Below, one piece after another: positions 54,931 to 64,000 of a stretch of 64,000 nucleotides of DNA. The DNA is taken from contig CM060109.1 in NCBI GenBank assembly GCA_030522415.1, forward strand, positions 28,042,392 to 28,106,391. The letters run 5' to 3'. The notes beneath the pieces are model-generated. The model was not told the origin of the DNA, did no database searches, and saw only the letters and a program-made list of their open reading frames with translations. Position 1 is the stretch's first letter. The number at the start of each line of letters is the position of its first letter. Source of the stretch: Channallabes apus (lineage: Eukaryota; Chordata; Actinopteri; Siluriformes; Clariidae). The translations under genes were made by a program, and so were the position numbers.

Positions 54931-55040
54931 AATGCAAGCTTTTAAAATTAATTAAAAGAAGCTTCGAGGCAGAAGATTTTGCCTCGATCATTTATTGTAA
55001 TCGAATTATTCAAGTTACTCGAAGAATCGTTTCAGCTCCA
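54931..55040. mobile_element. hAT-type terminal fragment
   Basis: Contains gcttcgaggcagaagatttt, attcaagttactcgaagaat and cgtttcagctcc. In reverse this reads ggagctgaaacgattcttcg, the end of another common hAT family in vertebrates. It directly abuts copy 3. Confidence 0.5.
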
Positions 55041-55079
55041 ATTTATTTTAAATTCCTCCATCTTCTGCTTTTTCCTGGT

Positions 55080-55300
55080 TAGGGTTGTATCGGGTCCGGA
55101 ACCTATCCCAAGGAAACGGGGCACGAACACATACAGGAGAGAATGCCAGTCCTTCACCACTGCGCATATTTACACTCTCCTTCAGACCACAGAATATTTT
55201 GTGTAGCCAATCCACCTACTACACATGCATGTTTTAGAAGGTTGTTAGGAAACCCAAGAACTAGGAGGAACTCTAGGAGCCTGCTTCACCACGTTAAAAC
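55080..55300. repeat. Decayed V-type SINE (tentative)
   Basis: The phrases tccggaacctatcccaagga, aatgccagtccttcaccact and ctacacatgcatgttttaga follow the order of V-SINE body sequence with heavy decay. Confidence 0.4.
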
Positions 55301-56020
55301 TCATTCAACTATCTGCTATTGATCATTTGATATTGGCCTATAACTTATTAATGAACATTAAATTAGGCAATTATCCTTACAAAACATCCACAGTGTATGA
55401 GATGTTCATAAATATGAATGAATATGTTAAAAATACAATGCCAGAGACCAGAAATGTTCACTAACGCCAATACAACATCTATTGCTTCATTTAATGTCTA
55501 AAAAGACAATTACTTTCATTTCACTTCTCATATAAAAGAAGTAAAAATTAAAATGTTTTCCAGGAACAAGAATGCCTGTGCAGATGACATGGTGGCTAAA
55601 CTGCTTTGAGCAATCATGTGTTACTAACGGAATGCACAAGATTATGTTATCATCAGTAACTGTAGTGTCCTCTGTAAAAGTAGAACATTTGGCAATTGTG
55701 TGTTCTGGAGCACTCAGGTGTACATCAGGCCAAGAAGAAAGAACAATAGCCATAATCACAGAGAAGCAAATGCTGCTCATCAATCTGGGAAGGGTTATAA
55801 TGCCACCATGAAAATTTTAAATTCACCACTCTACATCGAGAAACACCGGTTATACATGGCGGAGCTTTAATGCAATTGCCCATATTTCCTGAAGTGGGCG
55901 TTTCAGCAAATTCATTGCAAGGTCAAACCAATAAACGTTTATGTGGACGGTAGAAGTATCAGAAAAAGAATAAAATATTGCTTCCATGGAAAGGTGGCAG
56001 CACTATCTATGTTTGCATAA
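55301..56020. other. Intergenic, no feature recognised
   Basis: The overlapping 79- and 98-codon frames at 55487-55811 have no recognisable domains. Confidence 0.5.
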
Positions 56021-56039
56021 CTGCATCTGAACCAATCAC

Positions 56040-56480
56040 AGACATTCTGGAACAGTATTACTTCGGACTGATGAGACCATGGTGGAGATGACTAAGCACA
56101 GCTCATCACTCCAAACATCCCATACCAACTGATAAGCATAGTGGTGGAAAGGCTCGTTTATTGGACACATAACCTGGGATACTTGCATTCAATGGAAAAA
56201 AAAAGGCTACATGTCCAGTAGTTTAAGCTGGGTGTGACTGGGTCATGTGCAGGACAATGATCCCAAGCACACCAGCAAATCAACATCTGGTTAAAGAAGG
56301 AAAAGAAAATCCAAATGTTGAAATAACTTTGCCAAAGTTCAGACTGCAGTCCCAGAAAGGTGCTGTGATGGGTTCATAAGAGAGCTGCACCTGAAAGGAT
56401 TCACCCAAATCTCAATGAGCTGAAGGAATGATGGAAATTTCCAAAAACAATGAGACCAAATTTTTTTTTTTACTCAAGTT
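56040..56480 (+). pseudogene. Tc1-like transposase relic, highly decayed
   Basis: One frame holds TDETMVEM (56070-56093), the first catalytic Asp region. Downstream pieces recall VKHGGGS (gcatagtggtggaaaggctc), DNDPKHTS (caggacaatgatcccaagca then caccag) and a decayed second catalytic region. Multiple stops and shifts show a long-dead copy. Confidence 0.65.
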
Positions 56481-56844
56481 AATGCTGCTAAAGGTGGTCC
56501 TATGTTACTGAATTACAGTGAGAAAAACAATTACATATTGAAATCTGTTGGGGGTTTTTTTGTCACCAGTTGACTGTTTTATTTATAGAAGTTATTTGGG
56601 GTTCACTTTCTTTTTCCTGTAACTGCAGTAAGACTCCTAATGCTGCAGAATTTAGCATTCTGCCTCGTTTACAGCGTCTCTTACCCTCCTTAACTATTTA
56701 TCCATGATGGCCGACTTTGGTTTGTTAAGGGTAATCAGATACCTGCCGTCATGGATACGGACACCATGCATATATTCATCATTACAGAGATTTTTTTCTT
56801 TCACTTTTTACTCACCCTGACAAAAGGTCATACATCAGGGTTCA

Positions 56845-57375
56845 TCACATTTCTGTGTCCTTCTTTTGCAGCAAAATGTATCTAAAGGATATATCTGCAG
56901 ATAAGCCGAGTTTGATCTCAGACTTACTGCAGAAACAAAACAATTTGCTTTGATAAAAATAAAAATTTGCTGACTGTAAGAGGTTATCATTGTAATGTTT
57001 TTTTTCTGGGACAGGGTTGAAATCCTGACCAATACCAGTGAAGAAGTAACTGAAGACGAAAGGACGATAAACTTTAAGAGCAGAACTGGCATCAAACACC
57101 ACATGCTGGCAACACATAACATTCAGCTCTGAGGCACAGTGAACCAGAAATAGACGAGTCATGACAGTTTCCTGGCGGATGAAGCAGCAATCAGCAGTTT
57201 TAGAAAAGTGAAAGTGTTTGGTGATGAAATCTGAACTGTAGCGTGTCTTCAGATTGCACACAGGGCAAATGCTTACAAGTTTGTAGTAAGACTCCATTAC
57301 CCTTCCTTTGTCTGCCTCTAATTGAAGTGCATTCAGTCTGTGTGAAGTCTGAGAACTGTGGCTTAAAGCAGGCAT
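56845..57375 (-). other. Unassigned 177-codon ORF, possible coding exon
   Basis: The longest non-repeat frame right of the Gypsy element. The first ATG is at 57375 (MPALSHSSQTSHRLNALQLE); the frame is also open a little upstream but meets a TAG near 57426. It has one CPVC pair followed by CC and FC residues (about 42-65), aromatic-rich segments (VYRPFVFSYFFTGIGQDFNP) and a C-terminus FRYILLQKKDTEM. No signal peptide or obvious transmembrane segment. I do not recognise a family. Its composition is less repetitive than other frames here, which is the only argument for a real exon. It could equally be chance or an old transposon product. Confidence 0.25.
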
Positions 57376-57917
57376 GGATAGGTTTACCACGGTGGTATAT
57401 AGCTCACAGCAGCTGCTCTATAGTGGTCATCTCAAATTTCCGTGTCTCTGCCAGAGTGCCCAGTGCTGCAGGCCAGACACACTACTAGCCCCCAACAGGC
57501 TATTAGACGTGTGTGTGTGTGTGGGGGGGGGGGATCAGAAGGCAGCAGCACACAAGCTGCAGAAACCATATGAGGTATCAATCTTTGAGCTGCAATGACG
57601 AGAGACTGCAGTTCTACACATAACCAGGAAAAAAACAAGGATGCCAGAAATGGCCTTCAGGACAAATTCTCTCGTTATTGGCTTCTGCAGCAACATGACA
57701 TTTCAGAAGAAGCAGTTCATCAAAAGATTGCTACAAATTTTTTGTATAAAACCAAAGCCTTGATAAGCTTTAGTCACTTTTCCTTTGTTAAACTGTGCAC
57801 AGAATTTCACAACAACCCTAAGGGAGGAAATATGCACATGCATATGTGTGATGGCTGCCTCGCTGGTTTTGTTTCTTTGTGCACGTCCACGGAAATTAAT
57901 ATGACGGCCCCATAGGT

Positions 57918-58605
57918 CAGAGGTGTCAAGTAACGAAGTAAAAAAAAAACTGTTACCTTACTTAAGTAGAAATTTTGGGTATCTATACTTTACTGGAGTA
58001 ATTGTCAGCCGACTTTTTACTTCTACTCCTTACATTTTCATGCAATTATCTGTACTTTCTACTCCTTGCATTTAAAAAAAAAAAAGCCTCTGTACTCCTA
58101 TTTTATTTCAGCTTGTCATTCAAAAACAAACAAACAAACGAAAAAAACATCCGGATAAATCACGCCATCCGGATGGAGCGAATTTGATTGTGGTTGGATG
58201 ATGTAGTGTTTGATTGTAGTTCTGTTCCAAGTTTTCTGTTCAGCATCCTGACTGCATGCTGACACGTCGAGCGGGACGAGGTAACTAAGCGTGTGTAATC
58301 TGTCACTGGGCATGCGCATGAGAGAACAAAAAAAGTAAACGGCACATTCACTAAGAACTTCGTTTGTCTATGGGATCTTTCTTTTCTTCTATAACGAAGG
58401 ACGTTACAGATGAGAAGTATAAACATACCATTCCGACACCCTGTTGGTTGGTACACACTCCAGCAAGGATGTTTGAATAAATTAGCATTTTCGGTTGATA
58501 AGTAGACGAAGCTGTCCGTGATACTCAAGATTCGAGCGAAATGTCACAACCAAGCACCAGCGAGGAAGGTAACAGCAATGATCTCTCTCTCTCTCTCTCT
58601 CTATA

Positions 58606-58668
<63 letters not shown>

Positions 58669-59280
58669 ATATATATATCTATATATATATAAAATAAAAT
58701 ACTGTATATACACTGTATATATACACACACAAGCCTGCCCTGGGTACACAAATTTTCTTGTATGTTGCCCTCACAGATTCCTGCAGCTAAGCTTGGATGT
58801 ACATTTACATTACAATAAAGGTTACCGATGACATGCCTCTGAAGTTTGACTTTTTGCACCATTAAAATACTTATGGGCAACTAGTTATCATATCTTCTCC
58901 ATGAAACATGTTAATGCACAGTAGTACACATATGGTTCTTTAATGTATTTGCATTGTACTAAAATGCATTCTTTTTCAATTGCCATATACAGTATCCCAA
59001 ATCACTATGGCCGTTAAAAAATAAGACAAAAATGTTTCTTTTTTTAATGAGGTGTTAGTGCAGTATATAGGCCCGTGGCACAGTCTAAGCTTTTATCCTT
59101 AATGCTCCCCCCCCCCCTCACGTTACTTTTATACTTTAAGTAGTTTTGGAACCAGTACTTTTACACTTTTACTTGAATAAAAAGCTTGAGTTGATTCTTC
59201 AACTTCTAAAGAAGTCTTTTTAAACCCTAGTATCTATACTTCTACTCAAGTAATGAATGTGAATACTTTTGACACCACTG
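57918..59280. mobile_element. Tol2-like hAT element, non-autonomous
   Basis: The left end is CAGAGGTGTCAAGTAAC; the right end in reverse is CAGTGGTGTCAAAAGTATTC. Subterminal sequence on both sides is rich in ACTTCTACTC and ACTTAAGTA words typical of this group. A 1.36-kb interior has no transposase. The flanking 8-mers (ccataggt and cgcatggt) agree at only 4 of 8 positions, so the duplication has decayed or the ends have shifted. Confidence 0.8.
58584..58700. repeat. (CT)n(TA)n compound microsatellite
   Basis: A CT run of about 10 units followed by about 28 TA units and TA-rich sequence, inside the hAT element. Confidence 0.95.
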
Positions 59281-59359
59281 CGCATGGTATAACAGCAAGT
59301 ATATTCCTGCCCTAACAGCAGTTATATGCCACAGACGGTGCTATACTGAAGCACATCTA

Positions 59360-60745
59360 TGAAAAGTTGCCTGGAACGTTAGTGTTGTAGGGAAAGGTGT
59401 ACAAGTAACAGGGATAGCCACAGCCTTAAGAAAATTGTCACTATACAGCATCTTCAGGAAATGGCCAGTAACTGTTGCATTCCAAGTATCAGGCCTCTTT
59501 TTAACCAGAGAATTGTCTTACCTGGGCCAAGGAGAAGAAGAACTGGACCATTGCTAAGTGAGGCATAGATTCCTGGGCCCGTATTCACAAAGCTTAGAAT
59601 TTCAGAGAACTCCCATCTTAGCTTAAAAAGTCCTAGCAGGGAGTCCTAGACTAAAAGTGATTTAGGAAGCTTCTCAGAACAAAAGTACAAAAACCTTTAT
59701 CCTAGTTAAGAGGTGTGATTGACCCTGTTGCTAGAGATGATGCAGCAATTTAAGGACTGTGGTTGATAAAAAATCTTTAAAGGTATCTGTAAAATCATAA
59801 TGTGTGTATATAAAGAAATCGTATAATCATGAAAGCAGGCTACTTTCATTACTTTAATAAGTTAAATAGGCAAATGTTCAAAATGAGTATTTTGAAGCAA
59901 ACAAATTCCATCCAGTTCTCACATTTATTTACCATACTGATTTTATTACTTGTAATTCATTTCAGATTGATGAGAGCAAAACGGCTCACCAATTTACAGG
60001 ATTGCAGGACAGTCTATTTAAGTTGCACTTTTAGATGGTATGTAGGCAAAAATCCAAAATAAATGGAAAGTAAAACAACAATAAAATCAAATTGGACAGA
60101 AGAGCAGTGTTTGGAGAATATTTTTCTTTTTCCCCCCACTTTGTCCTCCTCTCTACTCTTAACAAATTTTACCTTAGGAGCTGTTTTTAGGGATAAGATG
60201 CTTCATGAATCATTTTTATCTTTACTAAGATTTAGTCCTAAATTTAAGGGGAAATTCTAAGATTCTAAGAAAATGTCATAATACTATGAATTGTCTTAGA
60301 ATTTCATCACTAGGAGCAAGGTTTAGGCTTAAAACAGTCAGTGATTTTAGATGCCATATCCTCTGATGGTGTTGGTCCATTTCTTTCAGTCAAGTCCAGA
60401 GTCAACACAGCCTCCTACCAGGAGATGTTAGAGCACTGCTTCGGTCTGTTGACAAGCTTCATGGAGATGCAGATTTCCTTTTCCAGCCGGACTGCCCACA
60501 CTGTCAAAACTACAATTTCTGACCATGATATGACTGTGCACGGATATCTGCCAACTCACCTGACTTGAACCCCATAGATAACCTATGGGCTATTGTCAAG
60601 TGGAAGGCGAGAAACACCTGACCCAACAATACAGATGAACTGCAGGCTGCCATCAAAGCAATTTGGTTGTCAAAAATGCTTCAGCACTGCTTTAAGCTGA
60701 TCACCTCCATGCCATGATGTACTGATGCAGTAAATTTAGCTAAAG
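59360..60745 (+). pseudogene. Tc1-like transposase relic split by a later insertion
   Basis: The left piece (59360-59576) carries a decayed mid-region, with gccaaggagaagaagaactg and gaccattgctaagtg recalling AKEKKNWTIA. The right piece (60334-60745) reads VGPFLSVKSRVNTASYQEML, then ANSPDLNPIDNLWAIVKWK and TDELQAAIKAIW. This is the C-terminal catalytic region of the same family as the element at 20642. Stops and frameshifts are frequent. About 750 bp of unrelated sequence separates the pieces. Confidence 0.7.
59577..60333. mobile_element. Insertion within the Tc1 relic (type uncertain)
   Basis: Begins gggcccgtattcacaaagct plus tagaatttc and ends tgtcttagaatttcatcact, so cttagaatttc is shared near both ends. 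Words like ctaagat and attctaag recur through it. The opening phrase is common to fish MITEs. A matching inverted end and target duplication are not clear. Confidence 0.45.
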
Positions 60746-61319
60746 CATCTTGAACAAGTATATAGTACATAAAATAATCCACATTTTTCAGAATTTTTGT
60801 ACTGTACATTTTTATTGTTGATTAGTCTTAAAATGTATTATATTATAAACTGACCTATAATCTGCTATAACAGTTCTCATGATCGGTGTGCAAGATATCC
60901 CAACCAGAGCACGATTTTTAACTTTCCAGCCTGGAAGCAATACAGTGGAATTAAGGTTGCTGAGGTAACAAACAGGCATTGCATGGCTTGAGGAGCAGCT
61001 GCAAGACCAACCATTTTCTGACATGTTTGTGAATTCACAGCATTGTCACACATTAAATTGTTATGTGGTTACCACTAGCTGTACATATATGGTGTAGGTT
61101 TGCTGCTAACTTTGCACAGCTACTGGCTGCATAGCTACATAAACAATCAAAAGGGTCTATGACCGGGGTACTCAATAGGCGGACTCCGGTCCGCATCCGG
61201 ACCCAAATACTGTTCCATCTGGACCGACGCCAAGACAAACATGCTAATTTAATCATAATCCAAATGAGTTCTCAATGAAGTGCGCAACTGTGTTTCCGCG
61301 CGATATATCTTTGAGTCTT

Positions 61320-61590
61320 CTAGTGATGGGTCGTTCATGAACAATTCGTTCTTTTTGAACGAATCTTCAATGTGACTCAGAAGAACGAGTCGTCTCCGAG
61401 AGTTATTCGTTCGTTTTCTACTGGGCGCGCATGCGCAAATCATCGCAGAACCTCCGTAGGCTATGTATTGAACAGTTCTCAACGAAACGTCAAGTCCCGA
61501 GTTGTTCGGTCCTTTATCACGTGACTCCCATAGGCGCTGTGCGGTGCAGTAGATTCAAAAGAACGAACGACTCGTGGAAGATATAAGAGG
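61320..61590. mobile_element. hAT-type MITE fragment (GGGTCGTTC end)
   Basis: Starts tagtgatgggtcgttcatga plus acaattcgttc, with a mirrored internal gaacgaacgactcg near 61560. CpG-rich for its surroundings. The right terminus is not identified. Confidence 0.55.
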
Positions 61591-61779
61591 TGAGCTACTC
61601 ATTCTGTTATTATAATATGTCCTTAATATCCTAATGGCGTGCTCAAAGCTGGCCATTGATAAGTTGATTTTGAAAACGGCGAATTTAAGAATGAGTGGAC
61701 AGAAAAATATGCATTCGTGCTCCCTGTGAGAAACAGAAAACCAATGTGCTAAATCTAGCAATTAAAAATGGTCACCTTC

Positions 61780-62032
61780 TCACCTTCTGGACAAAGATGG
61801 TTACTGCAGCAGGTGTTCCTGTCCTGCAGAAAATGGCCCTTCAAATTCTCAATGTTTTCCTCAACGTACTGCTATGAATCTGCCGTTTCAACTATGAGCA
61901 TGGTGAAAAACACATATCGCAGCACCATCACCAATGAACATTTACATCAGTGCCTCCACCTGGTCCTCACACCTTTTATACCCAAGTTCAAATAACTGGT
62001 TGCACAAAGATGATGTCACCTTTCACACTAAA
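61780..62032 (+). pseudogene. hAT-transposase-like C-terminal relic
   Basis: One frame reads ESAVSTMSMVKNTYRSTITN followed by EHLHQCLHLVLTPFIPKFK and a stop. After a further stop codon comes LVAQR. The order (FSTM..KN.YRS.LTNEHLH) is the dimerisation region found near the C-terminus of hAT transposases and their host-derived relatives. The upstream KMALQILNVF piece is in another frame, so this copy is broken. Confidence 0.6.
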
Positions 62033-62770
62033 AGGACTACCAGGACCTCAGACTGAATAGAAATTTGGTAAGTGGACCTTTCAAATTTATATTTGAGTAC
62101 ACCTGGTCAATGAAATGCTAAGATGTCGTCCTGACTGGGTCTTGTCCTTAAACCTCAAAGAATAGAGAAGACATAGTTTAACCATAGAATAAAGAGAGCA
62201 AGCTCTCACAGGGAACAACACTGAAAACGTAACCTGCACCCAAGCTAGTTAGAGATCAGATGAATGCAACTAGGATGATATGGAAAAAAGAAAAATGTTG
62301 ATATCAGTCGATTGATCATTTTAAGTGTGCTATTACAAGGTTATATGGTTTTAATAAACAGGAGAAAAAAGGGTTTAATTAAACCAATTTCTATCAAGGT
62401 TCACAAGGTTTAGATGTATGCACTTTTAATTAAAACAAATAAGGACATGGAAGAATCCTTAAGTTACATTAAATAAAGGAAGCAAAAAAAAATAAAAAAT
62501 GGAAACTGGTATATTGACCTAATGAATCTAACAAATATTAGAACTTGGAACTCAGTCAAGACAATGTTATAAGTGAACTGAAAAATGCATTTGTTGTCTG
62601 TTTTACACTATTTACATACAAATATGATTTTATCTCGGTCATAAAAAACTGGCAGTACTAACCAGTGTTTTTTACCAACAACTCCTTCCTAGCTAACTTT
62701 CTGAACTCTTCTTTCCTAGCTGCAGTATACAAAATAGCCCACACAACAGACTGATAATGTGATTTAATGT
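62033..62770. other. Intergenic, no feature recognised
   Basis: AT-rich sequence with no supported gene or repeat. Confidence 0.5.
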
Positions 62771-62774
62771 TGTA

Positions 62775-62850
62775 GCAACAGTGTAAAGAGCCACATACAG
62801 TATGGGTGTGCTGGTCAGGTTTCCACACACTTTTGGCCATATACTGTATG
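62775..62850. mobile_element. Tc1-like terminal fragment
   Basis: Reads atgggtgtgctggtcaggtt then tccacacacttttggccata plus tactgta. In reverse this is the widespread Tc1-like end tacagtatatggccaaaagt. Only one end is present. Confidence 0.6.
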
Positions 62851-63284
62851 TAAACAGCATCATGGTGCCTCTAGCTTTAAAATATTTAACACTGGCTTAC
62901 ACTGCTGTTAAAGTCAACCTGTTAGTCTTTGCCACACTCTCACATGCTACATTTGTGGACGTCAATGTTCCAGTCACGTAGTCTTGTATTCTGAAACAGG
63001 GCTCATGATCAAAATCTGTTCACTGTTAGAGTAATCTGCCACTGTATGATGAATTTGCCTTTTCAAATCTAATTTCAGGCTTTAATCTACATTCCTTTTG
63101 AGGATATTACATGCTGGCTAGTAGACAGGCAGTCAATAAAGATGTACTGATCAGTATCAACATCCAAGCCTGTCCTGGCCTGCAATGGAGAACTGCTCAT
63201 TCACTTATTATCTTCAAAAAACACAACAGTTTCATAGATTTTATATGACAGCTGTGTTCTAAAATTAGTAACCCTATTTTAGTA

Positions 63285-63858
63285 CTAGGCTTGGGCGATA
63301 AAACGATAACGATATGATTCACGATAGACACGTGATCGATATCAATAAAAAAATTTGTTCGATAGAACGTTCTGTATTTTTTATTCTATCGGAAGAAACC
63401 GCTGGTCGCGAAGCTAGTTTGGTTGCTGTCATGCGCACTCCCTCCGCGACCGGCTCTAGGACCCGGAAGTCGTACGATCGCGATTCAGGAAGCATAAACG
63501 GAGACAAGATGGCGTTGACATTTGCACCCGCCAAATGCGGGTAAAATTCGGCTGTGGCGGGTAATAACTTTAGTCTCACTAGCCACATTGGCGGATAGTT
63601 TATTCTTTGGTATGACAATTATGTTTGCATCAATATGCACAACTAACATCTATAATATTACTTGCTTTTTGTGTGAGACAACCAGAGGAAAAGAAAAGGT
63701 ATTCTTCTTTTACTGCATTCAGTGCACACGACACATATCGTATACAGCGCGGTATTGCCCCCTGGTGGCCCGCCAGTGAATTAACAAACTCAAATATATT
63801 ACAACAATATATTTGTGTTGTAGTTTTCTCTAAAGGCATCTGATATGATAAACGCATT
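63285..63858. mobile_element. hAT-type element fragment plus dispersed repeat
   Basis: The left part begins taggcttgggcgataaaacg plus ataacgatat, resembling hAT ends. From 63515 the sequence (cacccgccaaatgcgggtaa, gcgggtaataactttagtct) is the reverse of 23097-23278, which shows it is repetitive. A YY1-like aagatggcg sits at 63507-63515. The ends are not resolved. Confidence 0.6.
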
Positions 63859-64000
63859 TCACTATTTTATTACACTTTATTAAGCATTTCTTACATTTTC
63901 TTTTCATTTTGCACCTTAAATGTTAAGCGATAATTGTTGTGTTCATTGTGACTGTAGACTTATGTTTACATTTTAATTATTTTCCCATGGTTGTTGACAT

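Noticed and set aside
58482..58880. 132-codon minus-strand ORF
   Set aside because: Most of it is (TA)n and (CT)n translation inside the Tol2-like element.
57910..59288. 8-bp target duplication for the Tol2-like element
   Set aside because: The flanking 8-mers match at only 4 of 8 positions, so I do not claim a duplication.

Overview
This is a stretch of a vertebrate nuclear genome, almost certainly from a teleost fish. It has spliced vertebrate exons, long (AC)n and (AT)n microsatellites, tRNA-derived SINEs, a LINE with an L2/CR1-type reverse transcriptase, many Tc1-like and hAT-like DNA transposons, and a chromodomain Gypsy element of the Tf1/sushi type. The mix would suit a catfish or a related fish, but nothing in the sequence fixes the species.

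Positions 1-10912: the minus strand carries most of one host gene, the alpha-2,6-sialyltransferase ST6GAL2. Four coding exons (10866-10056, 6355-6258, 5977-5876, 1666-1492) have consensus splice sites and compatible phases. They encode the transmembrane anchor, the stem, sialylmotif L and the first part of sialylmotif S. The final exon or exons must lie to the left of the window. The introns hold a Tc1-like transposon end (1-857), a SINE split by a hAT element (4158-5424) and microsatellites.

Positions 11000-27000: intergenic, dominated by mobile elements. They include a V-type SINE, several MITEs with clear inverted ends, a 5'-truncated LINE with a long open RT frame (16864-18793), a complete but defective Tc1-like element (20642-22039), and a 483-bp hAT MITE with a perfect 8-bp target duplication (24242-24724).

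Positions 27184-34378: a direct tandem segmental duplication of about 3.8 kb. The two units are nearly identical in their first 1.8 kb but carry different transposon insertions in the middle.

Positions 35000-41100: a roughly 96-bp minisatellite, a fragment resembling SAMD3-like proteins, a 749-bp Tc1-like deletion derivative, and a 2.35-kb hAT element with target duplication CAGTAAAT. The hAT element carries a second hAT family inside it and an inverted-repeat array.

Positions 42022-47284: a full-length Gypsy chromovirus. It has two 469-bp LTRs that look identical, a 5-bp target duplication GCATT and one uninterrupted Gag-Pol frame. A 9-base segment after the 5' LTR is complementary to the predicted 5' end of its RNA, as expected for self-priming reverse transcription.

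Positions 47615-50643: a 3-kb hAT element with two further elements nested inside it, each with its own intact target duplication. From 51000 to 64000 there is a second LINE copy, a probable solo LTR, minisatellites, a Tol2-like hAT, degraded Tc1 and hAT transposase relics, and one unassigned 177-codon ORF. Apart from ST6GAL2 I can support no complete host gene.
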